NCBI GenBank assembly: GCA_012934845.2
Contig: WNNJ02000009.1
Location: forward strand, 144,536-208,535
Direction: 5' to 3'
DNA: 64,000 nucleotides
Origin: Pomphorhynchus laevis
Lineage: Eukaryota; Acanthocephala; Palaeacanthocephala; Echinorhynchida; Pomphorhynchidae
Below the pieces are notes generated by a model. The model did no database searches and was not told the DNA's origin. It saw only the letters and a program-made list of their open reading frames with translations. The translations under genes were made by a program, and so were the position numbers. This document shows, in pieces, positions 30,560 through 41,639 of this stretch (the first letter of the stretch is position 1; every line of letters begins with the position of its first letter).

Positions 30560-31525
30560 GATTACATATATTTCTCATAAATTTAACTTCCATGTTATGC
30601 AATATGCTGATGACATTCTCATCTATGCTCATGCACCTGTTTATCGTATTCGCGATCTTAGTGTTTCTGCTTCCGACTGTCTTGTCTCAATTTCCAATCA
30701 TCTTTCTTCCCTTCGCCTTTCTCTGAATCCTGATAAATCCAAAATTATGTGGATCCTACCTCGACGCCTCGGCTTCGAACCTCCCTCCGTATCATTAAAT
30801 TCTAAAATTCTTCCTATCGTTGATAATCTCGTTTTCCTAGGCTTCCATTTTGACAACCGACTTTCACTTAAACCTTTCGTTAGAGATAAAGTACGCTCAT
30901 CTACCTTGATACTCCGCAACCTCCGTCAAGTTCGTAGATTGATCGATTTCCCTTCTTGTATGACTCTCATATCATCTCTCCTTTTTTCTAGACTCGATTA
31001 TTGTCTTAGTCTATTTTCCAACTCACCTAAATCCACTCTTCTTCCCCTACAACGCATCGTCAACGCAGCTGTCCGAATTCTCCTCCGTCTTCGTCGTTTT
31101 GATCACACATCCTACCATCTTGCTTCTCTCGATTTGCCTACAATTTATTGTCGTGTTCAAATTCGTCTTCTTATCGTTGCTTTCCGCCTTGTAACTTTTC
31201 ATATCCCTTCATTTCTCAACCTTCTTTTTCTTGATAATTCTCGTCTTGTTTACTGTTCCTTGCGTTCCTGTAATTCCCTTCTTTTACATGTCCCAAACTA
31301 CCCTACCTCCTTTGGACTCCGCTCCTTCCTGGTGGCTGCTCCTCTATCGTGCAATCATATGCCCATTCATATACGCCAATCAACTTCCCTGCAGTGCTTC
31401 AAACGACAAATCCGATCCCATCTGAACAATTTAACTGCTTGACTTTCTCATTTTTGTTTGTGGACTTGTAAGCGTACAGCTTGTACGCATTTGCCACATT
31501 AAATAAATTTGTATTATTATTATTA
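30560..31525 (+). mobile_element. LINE B subfamily B', copy in plus orientation
   Basis: A 338-codon frame (30426-31442) includes the RT box HVMQYADDILIYAHAP, LNPDKSKIMWILPRR, FLGFHFDNRLSLKPFV and the C-terminus FKRQIRSHLNNLTA. It is open and intact from the YADD box to the stop, but everything 5' of that is lost. The first about 45 codons come from unrelated upstream DNA. The 3' UTR has the hairpin GCGTAC-loop-GTACGC (31472-31488), a compensated version of the B1 stem, and ends in ATT repeats. Confidence 0.88.
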
Positions 31526-31690
31526 TAGCTCTTCCTTCTAGTTACCCCTAATCCTTATTCGAATACATCGTCTGTTATTTATTAGTCAATTCAAAAATTA
31601 ACTTTTATTTTAAATTTCAATTTTCAATGTTAACTTGATATAAATATATGAAATATTATATAACAATTATTTATTAATCTTATATAAAAT
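31526..31690 (+). repeat. Hairpin repeat SR, copy g (tail part)
   Basis: Carries the CCCCTAATCCTTATTCGAAT, ATCGTCTGTTATTTATTAGT and TTTATTTTAAATTTCAATTT blocks. The hairpin part is lost, replaced by the LINE B' microsatellite end. Confidence 0.6.
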
Positions 31691-31954
31691 TTTTTGTTAT
31701 TATTTATTATATAATTATTTATTATTTAATTTTGATCATTGTTTTATTTATAAATAATTTTAAGATACGTAAACACAGTTACCTGATCTCATTTATTAAC
31801 TTATTTTATTTTAACGTCTTAAGTTAAAAGTAATGGCAGATATTTTGATTCATTTTATTTAGTTTTGCATCAGTATCTTGATTATTTAACTCATCTTCAT
31901 CAGAATAAAACTCGTCGCCATACATAGAGCTGTTCAATTTATTTGCATTCAATA

Positions 31955-32060
31955 TCATCACTTTTGCATTTAATTAAAGTCGTCACTTTTGCAGTCAATC
32001 TAGTCACTTCTGCATTCAATCTTTTCAATTCCATTCAACCTCATATCACTTTTGCAATTA
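31955..32060 (+). repeat. Degenerate tandem repeat, unit TCACTTTTGCATTCAATCTAG
   Basis: Four imperfect units of about 21 bp at 31957, 31982, 32003 and 32046. Non-coding. Confidence 0.6.
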
Positions 32061-32104
32061 AACTCAATGCTTTAGCAATATGCTTTCCCTTATCCCTTTT
32101 GTAA

Positions 32105-32490
32105 TTGTTCTCATCACTTGCGCGCTTAATCATTGTAATTACCCTTTGGTTCCAAGGCAAATGCCTCCTATGGGATGCAACTTGCGTAGACACTATGGTC
32201 ACCAGCAACGTCGGACACGTGGCACCGCAAGCAGGATCAGCAGCCACAGCGGCAGTGGAACGGAAGCGACAGAAATATCGCGACTTATCTCAGTCTCATT
32301 ATTAAGTACCCTTCGTAGTATAAACGTATGGAGCGCTGGGCGAGTCCGCACTGCCTATAAATCAATATATCGAACGACGCCTTAAGAAAGCGACATGCGA
32401 CCTCGTTCAACGTCCTACCTATTTCTGAAAATTAACTTGGCCGTGCAGCTTGGAAACGCCGTGAGCGTTTTGGCTACGGCGCAAAAGTGA
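32105..32490 (+). mobile_element. Second R2/NeSL-like LINE lineage, C-terminal nuclease fragment
   Basis: Reads RLIIVITLWFQGKCLLWDAT, CVDTMVTSNV, then AATAAVERKRQKYRDLSQSH, ALGESALPINQYIERRLKKA and CDLVQRPTYF. A WDATCVDT motif, a K-x2-KY helix and an ET-x-G-x-x-G-like block followed by a basic helix is a common C-terminal nuclease region of non-LTR elements. It is clearly different from family N. GC content is higher than the neighbourhood, suggesting a different source or age. Two or three stops interrupt it. Confidence 0.6.
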
Positions 32491-32624
32491 GAATGCCTAA
32501 GAACGTGAATGAGCTAAAGCATTTTTATGTCTTTATTTGTGATTTCAAATATCAGGAGAAACTTTGTAAAACACGTGTGAATTTGTAATTTATGATTTAA
32601 TATCAAAAGTTAATGCAGAAAAAA

Positions 32625-32960
32625 AAGGATTTATTTTAACGTGGCAAATGCGTGCCAGCGCACGCTTACACGACCACAACAAAACAAGACTGTGAATCAG
32701 ATGTCGAGGAGGTGTGAACGGAGGAGGTGTTTGAATGTGATAAAGGAGGGGGCGCGGCGGACGTCGAGAGGAAGTTGATTCCAGGCGAGTGAGGCGGCGA
32801 CGAGGAAGGATCGGATACCGTAGTTGTTGGAGTAATTAGGAACGTGGAGTAAGAGGGTATTACATGAACGAAGCGATAAAGAAGTCCCAATGGTAATTGA
32901 AAAGGTAACATTAAAACGCAAAGAGACGGAATAAATGTCCGTTGTCAATATCAAATGTGA
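32625..32960 (-). mobile_element. LINE B 3' fragment, copy B4
   Basis: The minus strand encodes SLRSCNTLLLHVPNYSNNYG, FLVAASLAWNQLPLDVRRAP and TFKHLLRSHLLDI, then the 3' UTR with hairpin and AAATAAATCC terminus. The 3' UTR and last coding portion are close to B1, suggesting a common recent source. Confidence 0.88.
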
Positions 32961-33865
32961 CCGAGTTTCATTACAAGATCATAAGATTTAATTTAAACGT
33001 AGTTAATTTGATTCTAATTGACGATATTCAGATAAAAATTGAAAAGATTGAAATCGTTTGCGACATTTTTAGTGATAAATCCTATAAATATTACGTTTGT
33101 TGCGTATAATTTAACTCAAAATTAATATCTTTAAATTTCTTTTGTATACGATTTTTGAAAATATCGTATTATCCTGTAAAATTTGTATGGTATCTTATAA
33201 TCATTTAAGTTTTTATAAGATTTTAGAAAAAAATTGTATAAAAGCTTTAATGACTAAAAAACTATACAAACTTTCTGTATAAATCAAACTTTACATTTCA
33301 AATATAAGAATCAATATATTAGCAGATTATTAATTAGACTGAATGTATAAAAGGAAATCTATGAAAGAAAATATTAAAAGCGCAAGTTTGTATGTACACA
33401 TTTTGGATTTTTACCAAAGTGGTAAATTTCTAAGAGATGCTGCTGAAAACGGTTTAAATATTTTAAGTATTTACCTTGTTTTGTATTAGCTTATACGTTG
33501 ATATGTATAAATAAATATCAATTATTTCAAATATGAGAATCAATAATTTAAATATTTTATTAAATTGTTAATAAAGTGAAGAGACATTATTATTTATTAT
33601 ACACTTTTGCTTGAATATTTCGGTATCAAGGATTATTCTAAAAATTAAAACCAATTAAAAGTAGTACAAAAATATCCAATAGTACACATTAGTCGCTATT
33701 TAAATAACCATTAGGTGATTGTAAAAATGGTTCAGCTATCATTTGAGGATTTAATTTCAGAGATAGGTCTGCCTTATTTCCTGAAATGATATAATCCTAA
33801 TTGAGACTAATGTAAATTGCTTCCATTATTTTCCTTTTGGAAAATCATTTTTTTATTTTAAAATA
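32961..33865. other. AT-rich DNA, no gene recognised
   Basis: Inspected for exons and repeats on both strands; only AT-rich sequence is seen. Confidence 0.45.
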
Positions 33866-34062
33866 ATAATTTTAAAACTGTTTTAAAATTCAGCTGTTTT
33901 TCACTGAAACTTGTTTAAATTGTAATATTCTGGATTCTGAAGTCGGTATTCACGGTTATACGATAGTTCGCTGTGATCAAAAAATCTCTATAGGTGGCGG
34001 TATAGCTGCTTATATACGTGACAATCTTGCTTATAACGTAATAGAGTGGTGTTCTGACGATT

Positions 34063-35435
34063 AAAGGTGCTGATTTGTTACCTTCGATATATCTTCATCG
34101 AATATCAGACTCAATATATACACCACTTTGTAACATATTTCGACAATCTATTATTGATACGAATCTTCCAAAAGAGTGGAAACAATCGATCATTCACCCC
34201 ATCTTCAAAAAGGGTGATAGATCTTCAGTAGACAATTATAGACCAGTAAGTATTACTTGCTTATGTTGTAGAATGTTAGAGCGAATTATACATGGTTATA
34301 TGGTCAAGTTTTATAGTGAGAATAATGTAATAGCTTCTGAGCAACATGGTTTCCGTAAGGGTTATTCGACAGTTACCAATCTACTCGCAGTCCATCTTGA
34401 TTGGTCAGCTAATAAAGCCGTATCCATTGCTACTGACATCATATTCTTCGATTTCTCTAACGCATTTGACAGAGTAGACCATAGATTCCTCCTAAATAAA
34501 CTAGAGAAAAGTGGCATTCCATTTTTTGCTTGTTAGATTGATTAAATCGTTTTTAAGCAATCGTAGTTATTGTGTGCATGTAGATAATTTTTACTCTTCT
34601 TCGCGGCCATGTAATATAGGGGTGCCTCAAGGTTCAGTATTGGGTCCATTGTTATTTAGTGTCTACATTAACGATCTCCCGGAATTTATTGATTCTCGGA
34701 TGCTTTTATATGCAGACGATTTGAAAATCTGGCGAGCAATTCGTTCACCCAATGATATAGTTAAACTGCAACGGGATATCGATGAAGTCGAAAATTGGGC
34801 TCTGCACAATAGGTTGATTGTAAATATATCAAAATGCAAACATTTACGTGTTTGTGGCGTTAATGCTCAATCTTTAGCTAATTATAGCTTTCAAAGCAGT
34901 GATATAGAACGAGTGAACAAATATAAGGACTTGGGAGTGTGGATAAACAGTGATTTGAGTACCGTCACACATACTGAAGATGCTTGTTCAAATGCGTTTG
35001 GGATAATTGGTCAACTTCGACGCACTTTCATTGCACTCAATCAATTTGCCCTACGTCCGCTTATCTTTGCTCATGTGTTGAACCGTCTTCTATATGCTGC
35101 GCCGTGTATTTGCCACGTTAAAATAAATCCGTTTTTTATTTGCGCTCATCCAATATCCTCCGAGGCCATGGTTTAACCTTGCGACGTGAAAGGATATGAA
35201 AATCACGAGCTGTCCAATTTGATCGGCGAGTTGTATCTCTGTGGAATAGGCTTGGAGAGTCAACAGTGTGCAGTAGCAATATCAACGAATTCAAAAAGAA
35301 ATTACGGATGGAGGATGCCATGGGGAAAGCTGCTTTTCCGTATTTGTGATACTTTTATTATATTTTCTTTTTTCTGCAGTGAACCAGCCAATTAAGCCAT
35401 GCTTTTATGTGCTTTTGAAACATTAATAATAATTA
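34063..35435 (+). mobile_element. CR1-like LINE, family C, copy C3, inserted in LINE D
   Basis: Starts at KGADLLPSIYLHRISDSIYT, continues through VSITCLCCRMLERIIHGYMV, EQHGFRKGYSTVTNLLAVHL, GSVLGPLLFSVYINDLPEFI and LYADDLKIWRAI, to ILAHVLNRLLYAAP. About 210 bp of the family sequence is replaced at 35107-35137 by a piece of LINE B tail. The ORF end and the full 3' UTR (GTGAACCAGCCAATTAAGCC ... GAAACATTAAT plus AAT repeats) follow. One frameshift near 34.53 kb. It is 5'-truncated. The flanking sequence is the endonuclease gene of LINE D, sharing ATTA at the two sides. Confidence 0.88.
35107..35137 (+). mobile_element. LINE B 3' tail patch inside C3
   Basis: TATTTGCCACGTTAAAATAA then ATCC and a T-run equals the last 30 nt of LINE B. 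It occupies the place of about 210 bp of LINE C sequence, so it is a replacement and not a simple insertion. Confidence 0.8.
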
Positions 35436-38179
35436 TTATGGAAATGAGCTTTTGTGGATTGATGTGACGGAGGAACGAGGTAAGGTCTATCGCATTTGTA
35501 TTGTTTATCGTAGTCCACATTCAAAAACCCCACTCATCATCAAGTCGTTGAAACATCACTGTTTCGGCGATGTGGATACCTTAATCTGCGGAGATCTTAA
35601 TGCTCCAAATATCGATTGGGTCTCTTATACCACAATCCAGGGGTGTGATTAAGAATCATAAGCTTTACTTGATGTATTCAATGAGCTCACACTCTGTCAG
35701 CTTGTCCATTGTAATACTCGTATCCGTAATAAAAATCATTCCCTGCTAGATTTATGCCTATGTACCAATGATTCTGTCGTTGAGTCATTAAGTTGCGGTC
35801 CGCTATTAGGCTCCAACGCTCACTGCACTTTACGTATCATCCTATGTGGTCATATTTCGCGTCTGGTCAATTAAAAAAACGATTAGTGTTATGAATGCGG
35901 ATTACGATACAATTAATGAAATGCTGTGCCTAATAAGATGGCCTTGTGCTAGAACAGTCGGTGTTCATGTGGCCTGGTCGTTCCTCCACACAACATTGAT
36001 TAATCTACTTCACGCATTTTCCCCTTGCGTAACACGTAAACCACAATTATCCAAAACCCAAATGGTTTGACAGTGATTTGAGGCGAGCTGTCAGAGAACG
36101 TGATCATGCATTCCTACTATTTAAGCGTAAACTTGGATCCTTCAGATTTTATACTACCATTCGCAACAAGGTGACTTTTCTAAAACGTCAGAAGAAGCAT
36201 TAATTCACTGCTGCCATATGTTCTTTGTCTCATGTTGATCAAAAGAGACTTTTTCAACTACTTAGCAACCGTAAGAGAGTGTCGTCGTCAATCAATTGTC
36301 TGGTTGATGGTGAGCGAAAATCGGTTTATCCTCTTTCCATCGCCAATATCCTTGACAAGAATTTGTGTCTCACTCGCAACCAATTTTCCCTATGTGATTA
36401 TAACATTACGATAGGCAATTCTTCTCTCCAGTACCAGGATTCTAACCTCTACTTTGACCCGCTCGATGTTCGTGATGGTATTCCTAGTATATTATTACGC
36501 AAAGTTGCATCGAATATATATCTTCCGCTTTTTGATATTTACTACTGGTCTTTGAGAACTGGCATAATCCCAGATTTGTGGAAGAGATCATTATTCATTC
36601 CAGTTTTCAAAAAGGGGGATAAGGTAAATCCTCAAAATTATCGGCCAATAAGTTTGACGTGTATTGCTTACAAGTTGATGGAGAAACTGATCCTGAGGTA
36701 TATATCTTCTCATTTGGACAAATTCAATATTTTGTCTAATAAACAGCATGGGTTTAGAAAACATCACTCCACTTCAACTAATCTAACATTAGTACGCGAA
36801 AGCTGGGCCGGTTTTGTCGAACAGGGGGTGCCGGTTGATGTCGTCTTTATTGATTTGTCCAAAGCTTTTGATCGCGTCGTTTATCCAATTTTACTGTGGA
36901 AACTTGGAAATTATAGATTTTCAAAGCACGTTTGTCTCTGGATACGTGAATTCTTGATTAGATGTTCTTTTGCTGTGCGAGTTGGTGAGTCTCTTTCTGA
37001 ATGGTTTTATCTCACTTAAGGTGTTCCACAAGGCTATATCCTTAGTCCCACTTTGTTTAATATCTACATCAACGAAATTGTTGAAAATGTTACATGTCAG
37101 TGCCTATTATACGCCGCTGACATGAAAATGTGGTGCCCTTTATTTCGTGGTGGTTCTAGCTCTCCCCTACTACGATCAGATTTGGATAAAATTAGTAGTT
37201 GGTGTTCATCACACGGTTTAGTGATCAATGTTAGTAAATGTCGACATATGAGAATTGGTCAATACCGATTACCTTCCCCTTCTTATCAATTCAGCTCAAC
37301 AGTTATCGAATCAGTAAATCACTTTACTGATCTAGGTGTTGTTATCTCCTCCAATTTAAAATCTCGTCTTCATTCTTCTGCGATTATTGTAAAATGCCGT
37401 AGAATTTTAGGATTTCTTCATCGAAACGTTGGATGACTTGAGGCAAAGGCTTTACGCATTGTATATTCGAATTTCTTAAAATCACCTATGCTCTATGCAT
37501 TTCACGCGACACACCCTCAACTGAAATCAGAATTGAGTGAATTCGACAACATTATGAGAAGAGCCACGCACTTAATTCCGGCAACTCGCTTCATTCCTTA
37601 TCCAATTTAGACTAGAGATGTTGGGTATAAGATCTATTGAATGTGATCTGTTGATTGCAGATATTACACTAGTGTGGATGTCGCTTCGCGTGCCTAACCA
37701 TCCGTGCAAGAAGCTGTTCTGTCTTCGTGAATCCTCAATGTTACGTGGACACGAGCTATATTTAAAGCATCGCTCAAAACATCGAACAAATTGTACGACA
37801 GTGATTGATCGCGTCTGTAAACGATGGAATGGATTATCACCTGGTGTGATCAACAGCTCTTCTGCTGTGCAATTCAAAGAACGCCTAAAGCTTGACCTCG
37901 TGAACTCTTGATGTTTTTTTTCGTTTTTTCTTTTCTGTTCTTTTATTCGATGTGATGCTTCCTTACGAGCTTCATCTCCCTTGGAAGTCGACATATAATA
38001 ATCAAATAATTTTTTTAGAATGTATTACTCATTTGATACAATATTCGTTCCCTAAAATGGGCCCTTGTGCAATCAATAATCATGTCATTATTTTATGTGA
38101 TTAAATGCGAGCCGTTAGGAAAATACCCTATAAGCATGCCGCAGCGAGAACGATGCGTTCTTAGACAAACAGACGAGGA

Positions 38180-38715
38180 TCGAGCGATTGTAAATAAAAT
38201 TCTTCTCTTCATCCGTGCCAAAATGTTGTAATGTTGATCAAGGCGCTGCGTTCTTTTGAGCGCTGCGCCTTGATCGCAGTTAGTGATTTCAGAAAAAGCC
38301 TAATCTCAACGCTTATATCACCCGACGTGGAGAAGACGTGAGGCATTAATCTGCTTCGTTCAAGACTCACAATGCGTTCACTGTATTTCGCCTTTTTTCT
38401 TGCTTCATTGCTGGCAAACACGAATGTCGGGACACCATAAGCATACAAGTGAGCGTGTATATTAATGTTGACGTCTAGAAACGTCCGCTCAAATCGATTA
38501 TTCTGAAGTCCGGAACATACGATGTTCAAACGTGCACCTCTGTCGCGTGTAGTCGTTTGAGCCTAGAAATCAAATTCAGCTTGTACATGAGTTAGCTCAC
38601 ATTCAAAATTAATACCGTGACAAATGGTTGTAAGCTCCTGCGCGAGTAATTCACGCACGACATTGTGCCAAATTAAAGGTAATCCTCCTCGTTTGTAGGA
38701 AAGTGCATTTAAAAT
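38180..38715 (-). mobile_element. Family N LINE, 3' fragment N5a
   Basis: The minus strand reads from the knuckle (LSYKRGGLPLIWHNVVRELL) through GARLNIVCSGLQNNRFERTF, LDVNINIHAHLYAYGV, EARKKAKYSERIVSLERSRL and ISVEIRLFLKSLTAIKAQRS. The RLD Asp of the nuclease is Asn here. It is a truncated, inactive piece lying just 3' of N5b in the same orientation. Confidence 0.75.
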
Positions 38716-38784
38716 AATAATTATTTTTTTTGTCAATTTTTTTACACTAAATCAAATATCTCAAATGACAGAGTTTAAAATCAA

Positions 38785-41515
38785 AGGCTAATAATAATTA
38801 TTACAAGCGAACATAGGCTATCTCTTCTGTTGATCGAACATGATCGTAAACAGGTTTTCCATATGTAGAGCGTGGCGCTCTTAAACAGGCAGATGCAGCA
38901 CGAGCTAAGGCATATGAAATTTTCTCTTATATTTTTTATTATTTGAGGATATGGGAGTTCGCGTTTTGAGCTTAATTTTGAGGCTATTTGCTTCATTATC
39001 CTATTAGATTCCTGACTTGATCATCCTGAAGACGAAAAAATTAACGGACTGAAATGCTCATGTTCTAAACTTAAAATTCGCTCTCCATACTTCGATATTT
39101 TCCGTTTTTCGTGGTATTCAAAGTCAGCCTTACACTCAGTTCGGGAGTTAGAGGGAGCATGCACATTAAATATCGCGACATCCAAAAATGTCCGCTCAAA
39201 CCGTCTTCAGAATAGTCTACTACATACAACATCCAGACGCGCTTCTTTCGATATGCTTGTGCTATTGTTATTAAAACGATAATCAGATGGTACATGTGCT
39301 AATCCTGGTTCAATCTCCACGCCACTGCATATCCCGCTTAAGAGGTGAGAAAATATATCCCTTACTTCATTATGCCTGATAGATGGTAAAGCTCCAGCCT
39401 TGCACGAAAATGCATGATTAACAGTTATTTCTGAAGAACATATGCATTTTTTATTTTCTAATGCTCGCAAAGACCATCCATAGCGACCTGCTAATGCATC
39501 GCTAAACTCATTGTTTGTAAGCCGAAACCCCTCGTGACGTAGAGGTAGGGAAGATAGCCACGATGAAGCTCCCTTGTAACTAGCATGTGCCAATATCTTA
39601 AAGTAATCCGCTGGTAGAGATTTTAGTATTAATTCTTTCCTCGATTTGGCTACGTTTAATCTCATGTACGAAATGTTTCTAGCTATTTGAGTTTTTAATC
39701 CCTCAGGTTTTCTCCCGTATATCCGTCTCGATAGGTTTCGTACATTCTACGAGAACAATCGTACTCCAAGTCAGCGATGTATTCCGGATCAACTAACCCA
39801 ATGCCCCCTAACTTGAACTGTTAATAATTCTTTATGTGCTTGTTCAATTTTCGCTTGTGTGATTGACTCAATAAAACCGCTATACAATAGGTTTTTCAGA
39901 CATCTAGTGACATCCGTGCACATTGGTACTGTTCTGTAAGTATATATCCATTTCCATTGCACAGAGTGTATTAAGCCGGAATAAGCAGTATGTCGATCAA
40001 TTTTACTACCTTCAACTAATCTTTCAAGTGTGGATGCCCAGGATGTTACCCTGTTTTTTATAATATCCAAAACATCAACTTCTGCTCCAATGGGAGTTCC
40101 GAGTACTTCGATAGCACGCTCACTTATTTTACAGCCAGTGAAGTTGCTAGTGTCGAATTCGTGTTCCTTGTGTATTAGCAGCTGTGTCTTTAGTAGATTA
40201 ACGTAATCTCCAAATTTTGGACATATTGTTTTTAGTATTTCCCAGTAAATCATCACTAGGACCGACAAAGTTTGCATCGTCTGCGTACCATCGTTGAATC
40301 ACTGATGGTAAACGTTTTTACATATGTAGGATAAGTTGTAGAGTCGAAACGGCAAATACATCCATGGTCAGAGAGTCACCTTGAGTGAAACCCTCTTTTG
40401 AAAATATCGGATCACTACCAGTAAACATTGTTGATGACTTTACGTATAAGTTCACTAGTATTGTTTCTAGAGACGGACAAATGAATTTTATGTTTTCTAA
40501 TGTTAGACGTCGATTTACGGAATTAAAAGCGTTTGTTGCATCCACGGCCAGCAAGCCAAAGTCACCCCTGGAGTGAAAGGAATCTGATAAGGAATGAACA
40601 GCGAATTATATTCCGCTTCTCTGTGATGCGCACAATTGACAGTTCCCATTACATCCTGAATATGGTTTCTAATTTTTCCTAAAACGACTTTGCTAATTAT
40701 CCGTCGTTCCACTTGTCCCACGCCAATTGGTCGTATACCTGCAGTCTTTTTTAAAGCTATAAGTCTACTCGCTACAAACGCACGCAAACTGTTAGGATGG
40801 ATATGCTCTGAAGCTAATCGTATTGCAAATTTCGCTAGTGATGTTGCCAACTTCTTAGATTGGATACCGAATCCAGTTAACATTCTCTTTCACATTATTG
40901 CATTTAAGGCTGAATGTCCAGTGCCTCCTTGTGTTCTCCTTGCTGCTGCTATTATTTCGTCTGCGTCTATAGAATAAAATATGACTGGATGATGACTAGT
41001 TACTCCCTCAACAAAATCCGATAGAATAGCGCTCTGATCTATTTCAGCAGGGTAAGGGTGTAATTCTGCTAGCTTCTCTATTACAGTATTTGTACCAACT
41101 TTCGAATCGTGAGAAAGAATTGGTGAATCGTCTTTAAATTCTAGAAGTCTGGTTGCTGAAGCTACACATCCATTCTCCATTAGCCGAATGTAGTTTTTAT
41201 GCCAATCAATCTTCTTTGTTTTCACATTGCAATGTGATGTTGTCTGCAACATCAATGCTTCTTCATATAAACTTATAAAGTCTTCCGCTTTCCAACTCTT
41301 TAAACGACGCTTAATGGTCTTTCTAGTGTAAGAGATCTTACGCGTTGGGATTTTTTGAAGGATACACTGAGAGAAAACCGTTGCTTTCATCAATGAGATT
41401 TGGCCATTATCTTTGTCATTTGCTATTAAATTGTAATAAGAAGATAGAATGTCTATAAATTCGTTACTCGCCCTACATATAGGAAGTTGCATGAGGTTGG
41501 GGCGCCAATTGCATA
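38785..41515 (-). mobile_element. R2/NeSL-like LINE, family N, copy N5b
   Basis: A long degenerate copy: WRPNLMQLPICRASNEFIDI (start of the conserved region), SIDADEIIAAARRTQGGTGH, GIRPIGVGQVERRIISKVVL, the palm LAVDATNAFNSVNRRLTLEN, EGFTQGDSLTMDVFAVSTLQ, the box QRWYADDANFVG-like (out of frame near 40.28 kb), and the thumb (RHTAYSGLIHSVQWKW). The knuckle CICSSEITVNHAFSC and nuclease EARLDVVCSRLF complete the order. Several frameshifts. The N-terminal Cys array is lost by 5' truncation at 41515. Confidence 0.85.
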
Positions 41516-41639
41516 CCTAATAATAATTAAATAATAATTATTAAAGCGATAATAATTATTATATATTTATTTTTATAATTAAAATATTCAACTTTAAAAT
41601 ATTACATGTTTAATATATTGTCACTTTTCTTCATCTGTG

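Larger units (their letters stand above)
33870..37995 (+). mobile_element. CR1-like LINE, family D, split by LINE C3
   Basis: The endonuclease begins at about 33900 (DSEVGIHGYTIVRCDQKISI, GGGIAAYIRDNLAYNVIEW) and stops at about 34062. It resumes after C3 at about 35436 with GNELLWIDVTEERGKVYRIC, IVYRSP and LICGDLNAPNIDWVS. RT follows: SLFIPVFKKGDKVNPQNYRP, QHGFRKHHSTSTNLTLVRES, VFIDLSKAFDRVVYPILLWK, FNIYINEIVENV and a box read as LLYAADMKMW, where the usual YADD is YAAD. The C-terminus is LRESSMLRGHELYLKHRSKH ... WNGLSPGVINSS. Its frames are broken four to six times. The missing first Asp of the catalytic pair means it is dead. Confidence 0.85.

Noticed and set aside
30426-30560. N-terminal 45 codons of the 338-codon frame as part of LINE B'
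   Set aside because: They do not match B1 ORF2 and precede the true similarity, which starts just before the MQYADD box; they are fortuitous upstream sequence.
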